The notes beneath the pieces were generated by a model. That model ran no database searches. It saw nothing but the letters and a program-made list of their open reading frames with translations, and was not told the origin of the DNA. Shown here piece by piece: positions 44,919 to 54,643 of a stretch of DNA of 64,000 bases; the stretch's first letter is position 1, and every line of letters begins with the position of its first letter. Where the stretch lies: assembly GCF_006494715.1 (NCBI RefSeq), contig NZ_CP041151.1, positions 2,108,001 to 2,172,000 of the forward strand, read 5' to 3'. The position numbers and the translations under genes were made by a program. Origin of the DNA: Shewanella sp. SNU WT4. Lineage in GTDB: Bacteria > Pseudomonadota > Gammaproteobacteria > Enterobacterales > Shewanellaceae.

Positions 44919-45497
44919 TTACTTAACCAATCCAGTGAAGCCCATAAAGGCCAGTGACATTAAACCTGCGGTGATCATGGCAATCGCGCCGCCGCGAAAA
45001 GGAGAGGGAACATCGGCCGCGGCGAGTCGTTCACGCATAGCAGAAAACAGGATTAACACTAACGAGAATCCTAATGCAGCGGAAAAACCATATACGGCAG
45101 ATTGTAAGAAGTTATGCTTTTCATTGATATTGAGTAATGCCACCCCAAGTACTGCGCAATTGGTGGTGATCAAAGGCAAGTAAATTCCCAATGCTCGATA
45201 TAACGAAGCACTGGTTTTTTGCACTAGCATTTCAGTAAATTGCACGACGACAGCGATCACCAGAATAAAACACATGGTGCGCAAGTAGCCTAATTGAAAT
45301 GGGTCCAGTAAATAGGTGTTGACCAAATAGCTAAGAATTGACGCCAGTGTCAATACAAAAGTCGTCGCCATTGACATGCCTATGGCAGATTCGAGTTTGC
45401 TCGATACCCCCATAAATGGACATAAACCGAGGAATTTAACTAACACGAAGTTATTGACTAGCACAGTACCAATCAACAACAGTAAATATTCGCTCAT
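44919..45497 (-). CDS. rsxA: RsxA, electron transport complex membrane subunit
   Basis: A 192-residue polytopic subunit, first gene of rsxABCDGE-nth. It has six helices and the conserved segments [11 protein letters not shown] and [16 protein letters not shown], whose Cys help hold the intramembrane Fe-S centre. A degenerate GGDEF/EAL gene lies 145 bp upstream on the same strand, leaving room for an own promoter. Confidence 0.95.
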   Translation of the reverse strand: MSEYLLLLIGTVLVNNFVLVKFLGLCPFMGVSSKLESAIGMSMATTFVLTLASILSYLVNTYLLDPFQLGYLRTMCFILVIAVVVQFTEMLVQKTSASLYRALGIYLPLITTNCAVLGVALLNINEKHNFLQSAVYGFSAALGFSLVLILFSAMRERLAAADVPSPFRGGAIAMITAGLMSLAFMGFTGLVK

Positions 45498-45642
45498 CGC
45501 AATATAAATTTTTAGGCTGGGAATAGCACTATTATCGGTGGTTTGATCCTGATTAACAACCGATAGAATGCAGGGTTAAAGCAATTGAAGATGATAATAT
45601 CTTCATTTTGTGGCATTTATTCCACCATCCAGCCCACAGTGA

Positions 45643-47532
45643 CTAAGGCGTCTTATCAAGGGCTAAGGGTTTGGCAATATAGTAACCCTGCAGTCCATCC
45701 ACCAATAATTGCTCGAGTGCTAATTTTTCTTCTTGGACTTCTACGCCAGTAGCAATGATTTTGACATTGAGTCGTTTGGCAATATCGACAATCATTTTGA
45801 TAAAGAAGCGATTGCTGCTGTCCAAGTGTACTTGATTGCTAAAACTACCATCGAGTTTGACAAAGTCTGGGCGTAATTCTTGAAAGAATTTAAATGAGGT
45901 AAATCCCATGCCAAAACGCTCAATAGAGACTCGCGCTCCGGCGCTATGTACGGCTTTGACAAAATGAGCGCTTGAAACCAGATTTTTCTGAATGCCGATT
46001 TCATTAACTTCGATAACTAAGCGCGCGGCTATTTCTGGATAACGGTTTAGAGTGTCTTTAAGCCAAGCCACAAAGTCAGGTTGTAACACTGAGTTGCCGC
46101 TGATATTAACCCCGTACCAGCCAGTAAGTAATGGGTCTTTTATTAAGCGCTCTATTACCATTTGAACTATGAGTTTGTCCATTTCAAGGTTTTTACCATG
46201 ACGTTCGGCCATGGCAAACACAGTGGTTGTCGGTAATAACTTGCCATTGCTGTTATAAAAGCGCGCCAATAACTCGCGATACATATCAACATTGTGACGA
46301 CAAGGCTGAATAGACTGTTGATAAAACTCAATATTGCGGTGATCTAACAAAGACTCTATGGCTTTTTGCCAGCGATTATCACCTTGTTCTTCTAGGTCAT
46401 CTTGATGCTCAAGGGTATGGAATTGGTTTGGGCCCAATGTTTGCGCAATGCTGATCGCAGAATCAGCCAAGGCCAACAGTGATGCCGGGTTGGATTGCTC
46501 GGTAAAAGGCACTATACCCATATAAGCAACGCTATCTGAGCCTAATTGTTGCTGATAATCATCAAATTGATGCTTCAATGAAGTAAATATTCTCGGGGCG
46601 TCTTTTATCGAAAGATCCGGGATAAACATAGCAAAATCAGCGCTGCTTATTCGAAAACACTGACTAAAGCTAAATTCTCTTAACGAATGCTTGATGGTTT
46701 TACTGATGGTAACTAAGTATTCATCACCGGCCTGACGGCCATATAACTGATTGATAGCACCAAGTTCGGTGGCTTTAACCAGTGCGAGAGTTCCTAGTTG
46801 CGACGTGCCAGCGCTCGTCAGTTGCGCTAATGTTTGAGTAAATTGTTGGCGATTACCAAAACCTGTAATCGTGTCTTGCAATGATTCTTGGTTTAATTGT
46901 TCGTGTTTGCTAACTAGGTTTTTATGATGAGCTTTGATATCAAGTCTTAATTGCTCTAATGCCTTGGCCAGAGGCTTGCATTCACCACCGAGTTTTGATG
47001 CTTGTAGTGGCGGATAATTATCGGCAATGAGTTGCGACATATAAGTTACGCTGTAAGCAATGCTGTTTTTTATTCTCGATTGTAACCATAGCAAGCTAAT
47101 GACGAGGAACAGGTACATTGCCAGTAGCATCAAGGTTTGCGTCATTATATTGGTTTCAATGACACCATACCAAGAGCGAGTATCCGCACTTAATTGCAAA
47201 CGGGCATTGGATAATTGAATATCTTGGGTAATTTTTACTGGCAGTAAATGCTGCAACCAATGCTGGCTTTGATGTAATTCGCCGAAGGTATAGTTTTGCT
47301 GTGGGTTTAAGTCAGTGATGTATTGAAAAAATTGTAAGGGTTGAATGGCATTAATCGTTGCGAATAATTGCTGGCCATCACCTTGATAGTCTTTATATTG
47401 ATGAACGAGTTGCACAAACTCAGTTTGATGTTGGCTAGCACTGACAGTTAATTGATTTTTTTGAAGCCAAAACTGAGCCAATATTCCTATAGCAAATGTA
47501 ATAAATAACAATAATTGATATAGCTTGGTCAT
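45643..47532 (-). CDS. degenerate GGDEF/EAL membrane protein, CsrD-like
   Basis: A 629-residue protein with an N-terminal membrane helix, a periplasmic loop, a second helix near residue 135, then GGDEF-like and EAL-like domains. Both active sites are lost: the GGDEF signature reads SSADF and the EAL motif reads ELL (in YRELLARF). Two membrane helices plus dead GGDEF (HRSDF) and EAL domains are what defines CsrD, the RNase E specificity factor for CsrB/C decay in E. coli (646 residues), so a similar role is possible but not shown. It lies upstream of rsxA in the same direction. Confidence 0.8.
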   Translation of the reverse strand: MTKLYQLLLFITFAIGILAQFWLQKNQLTVSASQHQTEFVQLVHQYKDYQGDGQQLFATINAIQPLQFFQYITDLNPQQNYTFGELHQSQHWLQHLLPVKITQDIQLSNARLQLSADTRSWYGVIETNIMTQTLMLLAMYLFLVISLLWLQSRIKNSIAYSVTYMSQLIADNYPPLQASKLGGECKPLAKALEQLRLDIKAHHKNLVSKHEQLNQESLQDTITGFGNRQQFTQTLAQLTSAGTSQLGTLALVKATELGAINQLYGRQAGDEYLVTISKTIKHSLREFSFSQCFRISSADFAMFIPDLSIKDAPRIFTSLKHQFDDYQQQLGSDSVAYMGIVPFTEQSNPASLLALADSAISIAQTLGPNQFHTLEHQDDLEEQGDNRWQKAIESLLDHRNIEFYQQSIQPCRHNVDMYRELLARFYNSNGKLLPTTTVFAMAERHGKNLEMDKLIVQMVIERLIKDPLLTGWYGVNISGNSVLQPDFVAWLKDTLNRYPEIAARLVIEVNEIGIQKNLVSSAHFVKAVHSAGARVSIERFGMGFTSFKFFQELRPDFVKLDGSFSNQVHLDSSNRFFIKMIVDIAKRLNVKIIATGVEVQEEKLALEQLLVDGLQGYYIAKPLALDKTP

Positions 47533-47795
47533 GACCCGTCCCTGAGTTCTTCATATATTACCAATATAAGATAACGCATTTATATACATTGGAGAAGAAG
47601 TATACGGAATTGGGTTATAGAAGCATGACTTAACTCTGTTCTTGGGCGTATTTATGATCTGAAAATTAAAATAGCAAGATTGAGATGAGGAATAATGAAA
47701 ATTGTGGGTATATGGCCTATCAAAATATGACAAAAGGCGTATATCTAAGGGATATTAACAATAATCGGGGAGGGGGTAACGCTTTAGCGGTGAAG

Positions 47796-47871
47796 TGGCT
47801 CCCCAGACTGGACTTGAACCAGTGACATACGGATTAACAGTCCGCCGTTCTACCAACTGAACTACTGGGGA
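47796..47871 (-). tRNA. tRNA-Asn (GTT), copy 8 of 8 in transcript order
   Basis: 76 nt with encoded CCA; anticodon loop CTGTTAA gives GTT. This last copy has TTGG in the D-loop where the other seven have TCGG. Confidence 0.97.
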
Positions 47872-47910
47872 ATCGATTTACTTCATTGTTCTCATTTAAC
47901 CACAGAGAAG

Positions 47911-47986
47911 TGGCTCCCCAGACTGGACTTGAACCAGTGACATACGGATTAACAGTCCGCCGTTCTACCGACTGAACTACTGGGGA
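47911..47986 (-). tRNA. tRNA-Asn (GTT), copy 7
   Basis: 76 nt, encoded CCA, anticodon GTT, TCGG D-loop. Confidence 0.97.
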
Positions 47987-48025
47987 ATCGTATTACTTCA
48001 TTGTTCTCATTTAACCACCGAGAAG

Positions 48026-48101
48026 TGGCTCCCCAGACTGGACTTGAACCAGTGACATACGGATTAACAGTCCGCCGTTCTACCGACTGAACTACTGGGG
48101 A
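48026..48101 (-). tRNA. tRNA-Asn (GTT), copy 6
   Basis: 76 nt, encoded CCA, anticodon GTT, TCGG D-loop. Confidence 0.97.
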
Positions 48102-48140
48102 ATCGCATTACTTCATTGTTCTCATTTAACCACCGAGAAG

Positions 48141-48216
48141 TGGCTCCCCAGACTGGACTTGAACCAGTGACATACGGATTAACAGTCCGCCGTTCTACCG
48201 ACTGAACTACTGGGGA
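48141..48216 (-). tRNA. tRNA-Asn (GTT), copy 5
   Basis: 76 nt, encoded CCA, anticodon GTT, TCGG D-loop. Confidence 0.97.
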
Positions 48217-48254
48217 ATCGTGTTACTTCATTTTCTCATTTAACCACCGAGAAG

Positions 48255-48330
48255 TGGCTCCCCAGACTGGACTTGAACCAGTGACATACGGATTAACAGT
48301 CCGCCGTTCTACCGACTGAACTACTGGGGA
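48255..48330 (-). tRNA. tRNA-Asn (GTT), copy 4
   Basis: 76 nt, encoded CCA, anticodon GTT; the spacer on its promoter side (48331-48369) is the shortened subtype. Confidence 0.97.
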
Positions 48331-48369
48331 ATCGTGTTACTTCATTTTCTCATTTAACCACCGAGAAAG

Positions 48370-48445
48370 TGGCTCCCCAGACTGGACTTGAACCAGTGAC
48401 ATACGGATTAACAGTCCGCCGTTCTACCGACTGAACTACTGGGGA
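48370..48445 (-). tRNA. tRNA-Asn (GTT), copy 3
   Basis: 76 nt, encoded CCA, anticodon GTT. Confidence 0.97.
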
Positions 48446-48484
48446 ATCATGTTACTTCATTTTCTCATTTAACCACCGAGAAAG

Positions 48485-48560
48485 TGGCTCCCCAGACTGG
48501 ACTTGAACCAGTGACATACGGATTAACAGTCCGCCGTTCTACCGACTGAACTACTGGGGA
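48485..48560 (-). tRNA. tRNA-Asn (GTT), copy 2
   Basis: 76 nt, encoded CCA, anticodon GTT. Confidence 0.97.
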
Positions 48561-48633
48561 ATCGTTTTTCAACAGCTTATTGATTTAGCAACAAGCAACA
48601 AAAGTAGGCAAGACATTTATTTATAATAAATGA

Positions 48634-48709
48634 TGGCTCCCCAGACTGGACTTGAACCAGTGACATACGGATTAACAGTCCGCCGTTCTACCGACTGAAC
48701 TACTGGGGA
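48634..48709 (-). tRNA. tRNA-Asn (GTT), copy 1 (promoter-proximal)
   Basis: 76 nt, encoded CCA, anticodon GTT. It is separated from copy 2 by a unique 73-bp spacer and lies about 26 bp after the -10 of the array promoter. Confidence 0.97.
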
Positions 48710-48735
48710 ATCGTTTGCGACTTCTCGTTGAGAAC

Positions 48736-48771
48736 GGAGCGCATAGTAAATCGCTCAGCCACATGAGTCAA
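48736..48771 (-). promoter_or_regulatory. promoter of the tRNA-Asn array
   Basis: On the minus strand TTGACT (48766-48771), 17 bp, TACTAT (48743-48748), then a GC-rich discriminator GCGCTCC. Such a discriminator is typical of stringently controlled tRNA and rRNA promoters. Confidence 0.8.
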
Positions 48772-50204
48772 CTCGCGTTCCTAAAAAAATGCCAAATAGT
48801 GAATCAAGTGTTTATCTTACAAACAATCGGGGATGATATTTAGTCATTGCGGGTTAAAAAAGAACGATTTAGCTATGGCTTCACTTTTGAAAATGGCTCG
48901 TTTTTTTAGACGTGTGACCATGATTAGCTAAATTTTTCAGGATAATGACTCGACTTTGGCATCATACGCTTAAGATTGGCGGCTAAACATTGATGGTTTT
49001 TTTAGCAATGCTTGCTAGTAGCTTGATTTAATTTGTGCACATTGGAGTTTTAAACCTGCTTAATAGTTAGTTTTTAGCCGCACAGGCACTTCGCGTTGGC
49101 AAGTTCCTAAGATGATTGCGTAGATCTTATTCACTCAATACATTAGCTAAATACTCACTATGGAGATTGAATGACTGAGCATGGACTAATGGCCGTTATG
49201 GGGAGATTCGCTTGTGTTGATTAGCATTTATGAAACTAAGCTATTAGTGGCAGGTCACAGGTTGACATTGATGACCTTAATTAATCATAGCTAACGCTAG
49301 ATGAAATTTAGCAACAGGCTAAAGGGCAAGTTGCAAAAAACACAGCATAAAATGCTGATATACAGATTTCGTACTAACTATCGGTCTGAATACTGAATTT
49401 ATCCCTTGCCGCTTTTTGTACTGCCATGTGCTGAAGAGTCGCAATCCCAGGGCATGCTTGCTTTATGTTTCAGCTTGCAATTGCTAGTATGCGTAAGAGG
49501 GAATACTCAGTCTGTCTGCGGCGTGCTTAGGCAACTAAGCTAACATCAGTAGTGCTGCGTTTGGCCGATTTCGTCGTTTTATTTAATGTCTACTTAACTC
49601 GGCTCTAACTGATTTGATTCGAAGGCTTTGATTCAAGGTGACCGAATTTATCACTGTGCAATATCACGCTACATTCACGGCTCGCAGCCATAGCGAGTAG
49701 GCAAGCAGCTATCAATTCAGCCAATAGTTTTATCTTGCAGGCTCAGCAATGTGAGTCAGTCGGTACGAATAGTTACGGCTTAGATTCAAATGTCATAAAA
49801 TTACAACTTTTGCGATGCCTCACTCTTATTCGCTGGTGCGAGAGCAAACCCTTATGAGTCAAGGTTCCCAATCACTTATCCACTGTTTCTGTGGATAAAC
49901 TTGTGGGTTACTGAGTATAGTACCCCGCAAAGTCCGATCTAGACTGGGTTGGACTTAAAATGTCCAAATCTAATTGCATTTTTTAAATGTGTTTATAAAC
50001 AGTGACTTAATCATGGCGCTTTTGGCTGATAGATAGGTTGCCGAATGTCGCAACTTTGTAATAATTGCTCGTCATTTGTTTGTGAATTAAATTGTTATTT
50101 TGTTGGGTTTTTTAGCATAAATCACTGCGATAAGTTGAAACTAGTACTAATGTGCCAGTGTAGTTTCAGTAAAAAACCACTAACGGGTAAAAAGAGAGGA
50201 TACA
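48772..50204. other. 1.4 kb non-coding region between the tRNA-Asn promoter and uvrB
   Basis: No credible coding sequence on either strand. It contains two inverted DnaA-type boxes (49876-49898) and a perfect 12-bp palindrome tgtttataaaca (49990-50001). I saw no LexA box (CTGT-N8-ACAG) before uvrB. A small RNA or a long regulatory region cannot be excluded. Confidence 0.6.
49876..49898. promoter_or_regulatory. inverted pair of DnaA boxes
   Basis: TTATCCACT (49876-49884, plus) and TTATCCACA (49890-49898, minus; perfect consensus) face each other as an 8-bp inverted repeat with a 7-bp centre. It lies about 310 bp upstream of uvrB. Confidence 0.6.
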
Positions 50205-52238
50205 GTGTCAAAGTTGTTTGAACTGGTTGCGCCTTATCAAGCGGCAGGCGATCAACCTAAAGCGATCGCTCAATTAACAGACGGGCTCGAAAGTGGCTTG
50301 GCTCACCAAACTCTATTAGGAGTTACTGGCTCAGGTAAAACTTTTACTATGGCCAATGTCATTGCCAATTTAGGTCGCCCGACTATTATCATGGCGCCCA
50401 ATAAAACCCTCGCGGCGCAGCTCTATGGGGAAATGAAAGAGTTCTTTCCTAATAATGCCGTCGAATATTTTGTCTCTTATTACGACTATTATCAGCCCGA
50501 AGCTTATGTGCCGGCGTCTAATACTTTTATCGAGAAAGATGCCTCGGTCAATGCGCATATTGAGCAAATGCGTCTCTCTGCCACCAAAGCCTTATTAGAG
50601 CGGCGTGATGTGGTGCTGATTGCCTCAGTGTCAGCGATTTATGGTCTGGGTGATCCTGAGCTGTATTTAAAAATGCTGTTGCACCTGCGCCAAGGTGACA
50701 CTATGGGGCAGCGCGATATTTTAAAGCGCCTGACTGATTTGCAATATAAGCGTAATGACATGGCGTTTGATCGTGGCACTTTTCGGGTGCGCGGAGAAGT
50801 GATTGATATTTTTCCGGCAGATGCTGAAAATCACGGCGTTCGTGTCGAATTATTTGATGACGAAATTGAGCGCATCAGCGAATTCGATCCTTTGACGGGC
50901 CAAGTCAATCGGCGTTTAGCTCGCACCACTATTTATCCCAAAAGTCATTATGTGACGCCAAGAGAAACCATACTGGCGGCGACTGAGCTGATTAAAGTTG
51001 AACTTGTCGAACGTAAAAAGCAACTACTCGAAAACCACAAGCTTATTGAAGAACAAAGAATTTCTGAGCGAGTGCAATATGACATCGAGATGATGGTGGA
51101 GCTAGGTTATTGCTCTGGCATTGAAAATTATTCACGCTACTTATCTGGGCGTAACCCGGGTGAAAGTCCGCCGACCTTGCTGGACTATCTACCTGCCGAT
51201 GGCTTGATGATCATTGATGAATCTCATGTCACAGTGCCGCAAATTGGTGCCATGTATAAAGGCGATAGATCGCGCAAAACCACCTTAGTAGAATATGGTT
51301 TTAGACTGCCATCGGCACTGGATAACCGGCCGTTAAAGTTTGAAGAGTTTGAGGATTTAATGCCGCAAACGATTTATGTGTCAGCAACGCCCTCTAAGTA
51401 TGAGCTTGAAAAAAGTGGTACTGATATTGCCGAGCAATTGGTGCGGCCAACGGGATTACTCGATCCCGAGCTTGAAGTTAGGCCAGTCGGTACTCAAGTG
51501 GATGATTTGTTATCCGAAGCCCGCAAGCGCATCGCCATTAATGAACGGGTGTTAGTCACTACCTTAACTAAGCGGATGGCCGAAGATTTAACGGATTATT
51601 TGGATGAACATGGCATTCGGGTGCGCTATTTACACTCAGATATAGATACAGTGGAGCGCACTGAGATTATTCGCGATTTAAGATTAGGTGTTTTTGATGT
51701 ATTAATTGGCATCAACCTATTACGCGAAGGCTTAGATATGCCAGAAGTGTCGCTGGTGTGTATTTTAGATGCTGATAAAGAGGGCTTCTTGCGTTCTGAG
51801 CGCTCGTTAATTCAAACCATAGGCCGAGCCGCCCGTAACATTAACGGTAAAGTGATTTTATATGCTGATAGGATCACTGACTCTATGGCTAAAGCGATGG
51901 GAGAGACTGAGCGGCGCCGCGAAAAACAGCATGCCCATAACATTGCCAATGGCATAGTGCCAACGAGTTTAACCAAGCGCATTACTGATGTGATGGATAT
52001 GGGCGATGGCAGTGAGGGCGATGATCGCCGCAATCAGACGAGTCAGCGTTATTCAAGAGCTAATCGCCCTGGAGTCAGAGCTTCCGATTTACCGAGTCGC
52101 AGCGTTAAAGACATCAGTCAAGAGATTGAGCGGCTAGAGAAACAAATGCATCAACATGCGCGCGAACTTGAGTTTGAGCAAGCGGCGAGTGTTCGCGATC
52201 AAGTGCAGTTATTAAGGCAACAACTGCTAAAAGCTTAA
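50205..52238 (+). CDS. uvrB: UvrB, excinuclease ABC subunit B
   Basis: A 677-residue helicase-like subunit of nucleotide excision repair. Walker A GVTGSGKT is at residues 39-46, the damage-probing beta-hairpin region reads [18 protein letters not shown] is the Walker B box, helicase motifs [10 protein letters not shown] and QTIGRAARN follow, and the C-terminal UVR domain ([19 protein letters not shown]) binds UvrC. The start is GTG with GAGAGGA upstream. It is monocistronic. No SOS box was recognised, which is unusual if uvrB is LexA controlled here. Confidence 0.97.
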   Translation: MSKLFELVAPYQAAGDQPKAIAQLTDGLESGLAHQTLLGVTGSGKTFTMANVIANLGRPTIIMAPNKTLAAQLYGEMKEFFPNNAVEYFVSYYDYYQPEAYVPASNTFIEKDASVNAHIEQMRLSATKALLERRDVVLIASVSAIYGLGDPELYLKMLLHLRQGDTMGQRDILKRLTDLQYKRNDMAFDRGTFRVRGEVIDIFPADAENHGVRVELFDDEIERISEFDPLTGQVNRRLARTTIYPKSHYVTPRETILAATELIKVELVERKKQLLENHKLIEEQRISERVQYDIEMMVELGYCSGIENYSRYLSGRNPGESPPTLLDYLPADGLMIIDESHVTVPQIGAMYKGDRSRKTTLVEYGFRLPSALDNRPLKFEEFEDLMPQTIYVSATPSKYELEKSGTDIAEQLVRPTGLLDPELEVRPVGTQVDDLLSEARKRIAINERVLVTTLTKRMAEDLTDYLDEHGIRVRYLHSDIDTVERTEIIRDLRLGVFDVLIGINLLREGLDMPEVSLVCILDADKEGFLRSERSLIQTIGRAARNINGKVILYADRITDSMAKAMGETERRREKQHAHNIANGIVPTSLTKRITDVMDMGDGSEGDDRRNQTSQRYSRANRPGVRASDLPSRSVKDISQEIERLEKQMHQHARELEFEQAASVRDQVQLLRQQLLKA

Positions 52239-52306
52239 TGTTTGAATTGTTTGTCGCATAAATTGAATTATTCAGTGTAAGGCGTGAATGTAATTGCTGA
52301 GTAACC

Positions 52307-52331
52307 GCTCCCCAAACCATTTTTGGGGAGC
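52307..52331. terminator. stem-loop between uvrB and the rhombosortase gene
   Basis: A perfect 10-bp stem gctccccaaa/tttggggagc with a 5-nt loop lies between convergent genes. There is no clear T run. Confidence 0.6.
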
Positions 52332-52418
52332 AGTTGCCTAGACTAACAATATCGCTAAAGGGTTAACAGCGGCGCTTTTTAAATGATTATTAAATGACGT
52401 TTTATCATAAGACAGTTC

Positions 52419-53003
52419 TTAAAAGGGCGTTTTTAAAATGCCTTTCTTAAAAGGTAATAGCAGCCCTAAAAACAAGCCTGCAATCGCGCCAATCAAATGG
52501 GATTCATCGGCAACTCGGGCGCCAATCAACTGACTCGACAAGGCTTGTGGGCCTAATGTTTGCTCCGCGATGATTTTTGCCGCCAGTGCCATCAGTAAAA
52601 TCACTCCCCATTTATCTTTTCGCCGCAAGTCTTGCACTACGGCATAAGCAAATAAGCCATGCAAAATGCCACTTAAGCCGACAAACCCTAAGGTAGTGGG
52701 GTAAAACCAGAATAAGCCAATGCCTTGAATTAATGACAACAGCAAAAACAAAGTCCATAGGTTTTTTAGGCTTAAACGCCAAGGAAACAGCGTCATAATA
52801 ATCACTAGCCCAGCGAGATTCATCGCCAAATGCCAAGCGTTGGTATGCAGTATGTTAGCGCTGAATATCTGCCACCAAGCGCCCGCTGCAACGCTAGAGC
52901 GCTGATAGCTTAACTGGTTAGGATCGATAACATAAGTCAGCAGCATTAAGCAGGCTAAGGATAAACAAAATCCCCAGTGATTATTTAAGCGCTTATGCTC
53001 CAT
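52419..53003 (-). CDS. rrtA: rhombosortase (rhomboid-like intramembrane protease)
   Basis: A 194-residue rhomboid-family serine protease with about six helices. The catalytic Ser111 lies in GLSGILHGLF and the His169 in ESHLIGAIAG; HTNAWHLAMNLAG is the conserved segment of the second helix. Rhombosortases of Vibrio and Shewanella cleave the GlyGly-CTERM tail of type II secreted proteins; the substrate genes are not in this window. The gene starts one base after the queC stop, a linkage unrelated in function. Confidence 0.85.
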   Translation of the reverse strand: MEHKRLNNHWGFCLSLACLMLLTYVIDPNQLSYQRSSVAAGAWWQIFSANILHTNAWHLAMNLAGLVIIMTLFPWRLSLKNLWTLFLLLSLIQGIGLFWFYPTTLGFVGLSGILHGLFAYAVVQDLRRKDKWGVILLMALAAKIIAEQTLGPQALSSQLIGARVADESHLIGAIAGLFLGLLLPFKKGILKTPF

Positions 53004-53004
53004 C

Positions 53005-53682
53005 TTACTTAGGTAAACTGGCTAAGATTTCAGGACTATTGGCTTGGTATTGAGCTAAGCCCTTGCTTCTGAGTAAGCAGGCTGGGCATTCTTTACAACC
53101 CGCGCCGATAATGCCGTTATAACAAGTCAGGGTATGATCGCGCACTAATTCTAGCGCGCCCAAACTGTCGGCTAGTGCCCAGGTTTGCGCTTTATCTAAC
53201 CACATCAGCGGCGTAACTAAGGCTAACTCTCTATCCATGCCTAATACTAAGGCGTTAGCCATAGCTTGAACAAAGTCATTGCGGCAATCTGGATAGCCAG
53301 AGAAATCGGTTTCGCATACCCCAGTGATCACAGCCTCGGCGCCCAACTGATAGGCATAAATGCCGGCTAAGGTTAAAAATAAAATATTGCGACCAGGAAC
53401 AAAAGTATTAGGTAAGCCGTTATCCATGAGCTCATTAGAGACGGCAATGGAATCACGGGTGAGGGCACTGATGGCAAGCTCATTGAGCATAGTCACATCC
53501 AGCACTTTATGGCTGGCGACACCTAATTGGGCTGCTAAGGTTTTAGCCACTTCAATTTCTTGACGATGGCGCTGGCCATAATCAAAGGTAATGGCGTGCA
53601 CTTGTTGGTACTTTTGCTGGGCCTGAATAAGACAAGTTGTTGAATCTTGACCACCACTAAAAACCACCACGGCTGCAGACAT
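53005..53682 (-). CDS. queC: QueC, 7-cyano-7-deazaguanine synthase
   Basis: A 225-residue ATP-dependent enzyme turning 7-carboxy-7-deazaguanine into preQ0 for queuosine tRNA modification. The PP-loop motif is [11 protein letters not shown]; a C-terminal zinc site is formed by Cys in [18 protein letters not shown]. It is divergent from queE, the previous pathway enzyme, across a 136-bp intergenic region; no preQ1 riboswitch was recognised there. tRNA-Asn and tRNA-Tyr, both queuosine targets (GUN anticodons), are encoded as arrays on either side. Confidence 0.95.
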   Translation of the reverse strand: MSAAVVVFSGGQDSTTCLIQAQQKYQQVHAITFDYGQRHRQEIEVAKTLAAQLGVASHKVLDVTMLNELAISALTRDSIAVSNELMDNGLPNTFVPGRNILFLTLAGIYAYQLGAEAVITGVCETDFSGYPDCRNDFVQAMANALVLGMDRELALVTPLMWLDKAQTWALADSLGALELVRDHTLTCYNGIIGAGCKECPACLLRSKGLAQYQANSPEILASLPK

Positions 53683-53818
53683 AACGAAAACCTTACTATT
53701 AAATAAAGACGATATTGTAACTGACTGCGGCAGGATTTAAACCGAAACTTGACGCTAAGCTTGTAGTTACAGCCTAACTTAGTTATAACAGCAGCGCTGT
53801 TTAAGCCGGAGAAAAGAA

Positions 53819-54487
53819 GTGCAGTATCCAGTTAATGAAGTATTTGAAACAATTCAGGGTGAAGGCTTTTATACCGGTGTTCCCGCCATTTTTGTGCGGT
53901 TACAAGGTTGCCCTGTGGCTTGTAGTTGGTGTGACACCCGTCATACTTGGGAGCGCCAGCCAACGTTAGAAGTTAAAAGAGATGTGGTTATTGCCGTCGA
54001 CGGGGTTAAAGGCCATTGGGCTTGGCATGACGCCGCCAGTTTGTTGGCCGCATTTAGTGCTAAGGGCTTTACTGCTAAACATGTAGTGATCACCGGCGGT
54101 GAGCCGTGTATTCACGACTTAACTGAGTTAACCCAAACCTTGCATGATGCGGGGTACCACTGTCAAATTGAGACCAGTGGCACTTATACCGTAGCGTGCG
54201 CGGTCGACACTTGGGTCACAGTTTCGCCAAAAATCAACATGAAAGGTGGGATGGCGGTTCTGGCGCAAGCGTTAAACCGTGCCAATGAAATTAAACACCC
54301 GATAGCACAGCAAAAGCATATCGATCAACTCGATGAAGCGCTTAATGGCATAGATATCAGCGCGAAAGTTATGTGTTTACAACCTATTAGCCAACAGGCT
54401 CGGGCTACTGAGCTGGCCATGGCGACTTGTATTGCCCGCAATTGGCGCTTATCGGTGCAGACTCATAAGTATCTGAATATTGATTGA
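53819..54487 (+). CDS. queE: QueE, 7-carboxy-7-deazaguanine synthase
   Basis: A 222-residue radical-SAM enzyme forming the 7-deazaguanine ring. The N-terminus MQYPVNEVFETIQGEG matches the family; the cluster motif C-x3-C-x2-C is Cys31, 35 and 38 in GCPVACSWCDTRHTW. The start is GTG with GGAG seven bases upstream. It is divergent from queC and ends at a bidirectional terminator. Confidence 0.95.
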   Translation: MQYPVNEVFETIQGEGFYTGVPAIFVRLQGCPVACSWCDTRHTWERQPTLEVKRDVVIAVDGVKGHWAWHDAASLLAAFSAKGFTAKHVVITGGEPCIHDLTELTQTLHDAGYHCQIETSGTYTVACAVDTWVTVSPKINMKGGMAVLAQALNRANEIKHPIAQQKHIDQLDEALNGIDISAKVMCLQPISQQARATELAMATCIARNWRLSVQTHKYLNID

Positions 54488-54558
54488 AGCCCGCCAATCG
54501 CTTGAGTATTAAATGCCATAGCCGCTTGGCTTGACTGCATGCTTTACTGCTATAGATA

Positions 54559-54593
54559 AAAAATCCGAGTCGCTTAATTGGCCTCGGATTTTT
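54559..54593. terminator. bidirectional intrinsic terminator
   Basis: The 11-bp stem aaaaatccgag/ctcggattttt has a 13-nt loop and lies between queE (plus) and the PLP enzyme gene (minus). Confidence 0.88.
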
Positions 54594-54643
54594 TGTGGCA
54601 TTTAATTGGATTGGCGCGGGTTTATTGGCTGTTAAGCCGTGCA

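Larger units (their letters stand above)
47796..48709 (-). repeat. tandem array of eight tRNA-Asn genes
   Basis: Eight tRNA genes lie in head-to-tail units of 114-115 bp, except the first transcribed one, which is 149 bp from the next. Spacers are nearly identical, in two subtypes, pointing to recent unequal-crossover expansion. Confidence 0.95.

Noticed and set aside
47796..48709. Regular direct repeats that could suggest a CRISPR array
   Set aside because: Repeats are 76-bp tRNA-Asn genes with near-identical spacers; CRISPR spacers would be unique and no cas genes are present.
53683..53818. Possible preQ1 or queuosine-related riboswitch between queC and queE
   Set aside because: The sequence does not show a preQ1 aptamer pattern, and only a short palindrome is seen.
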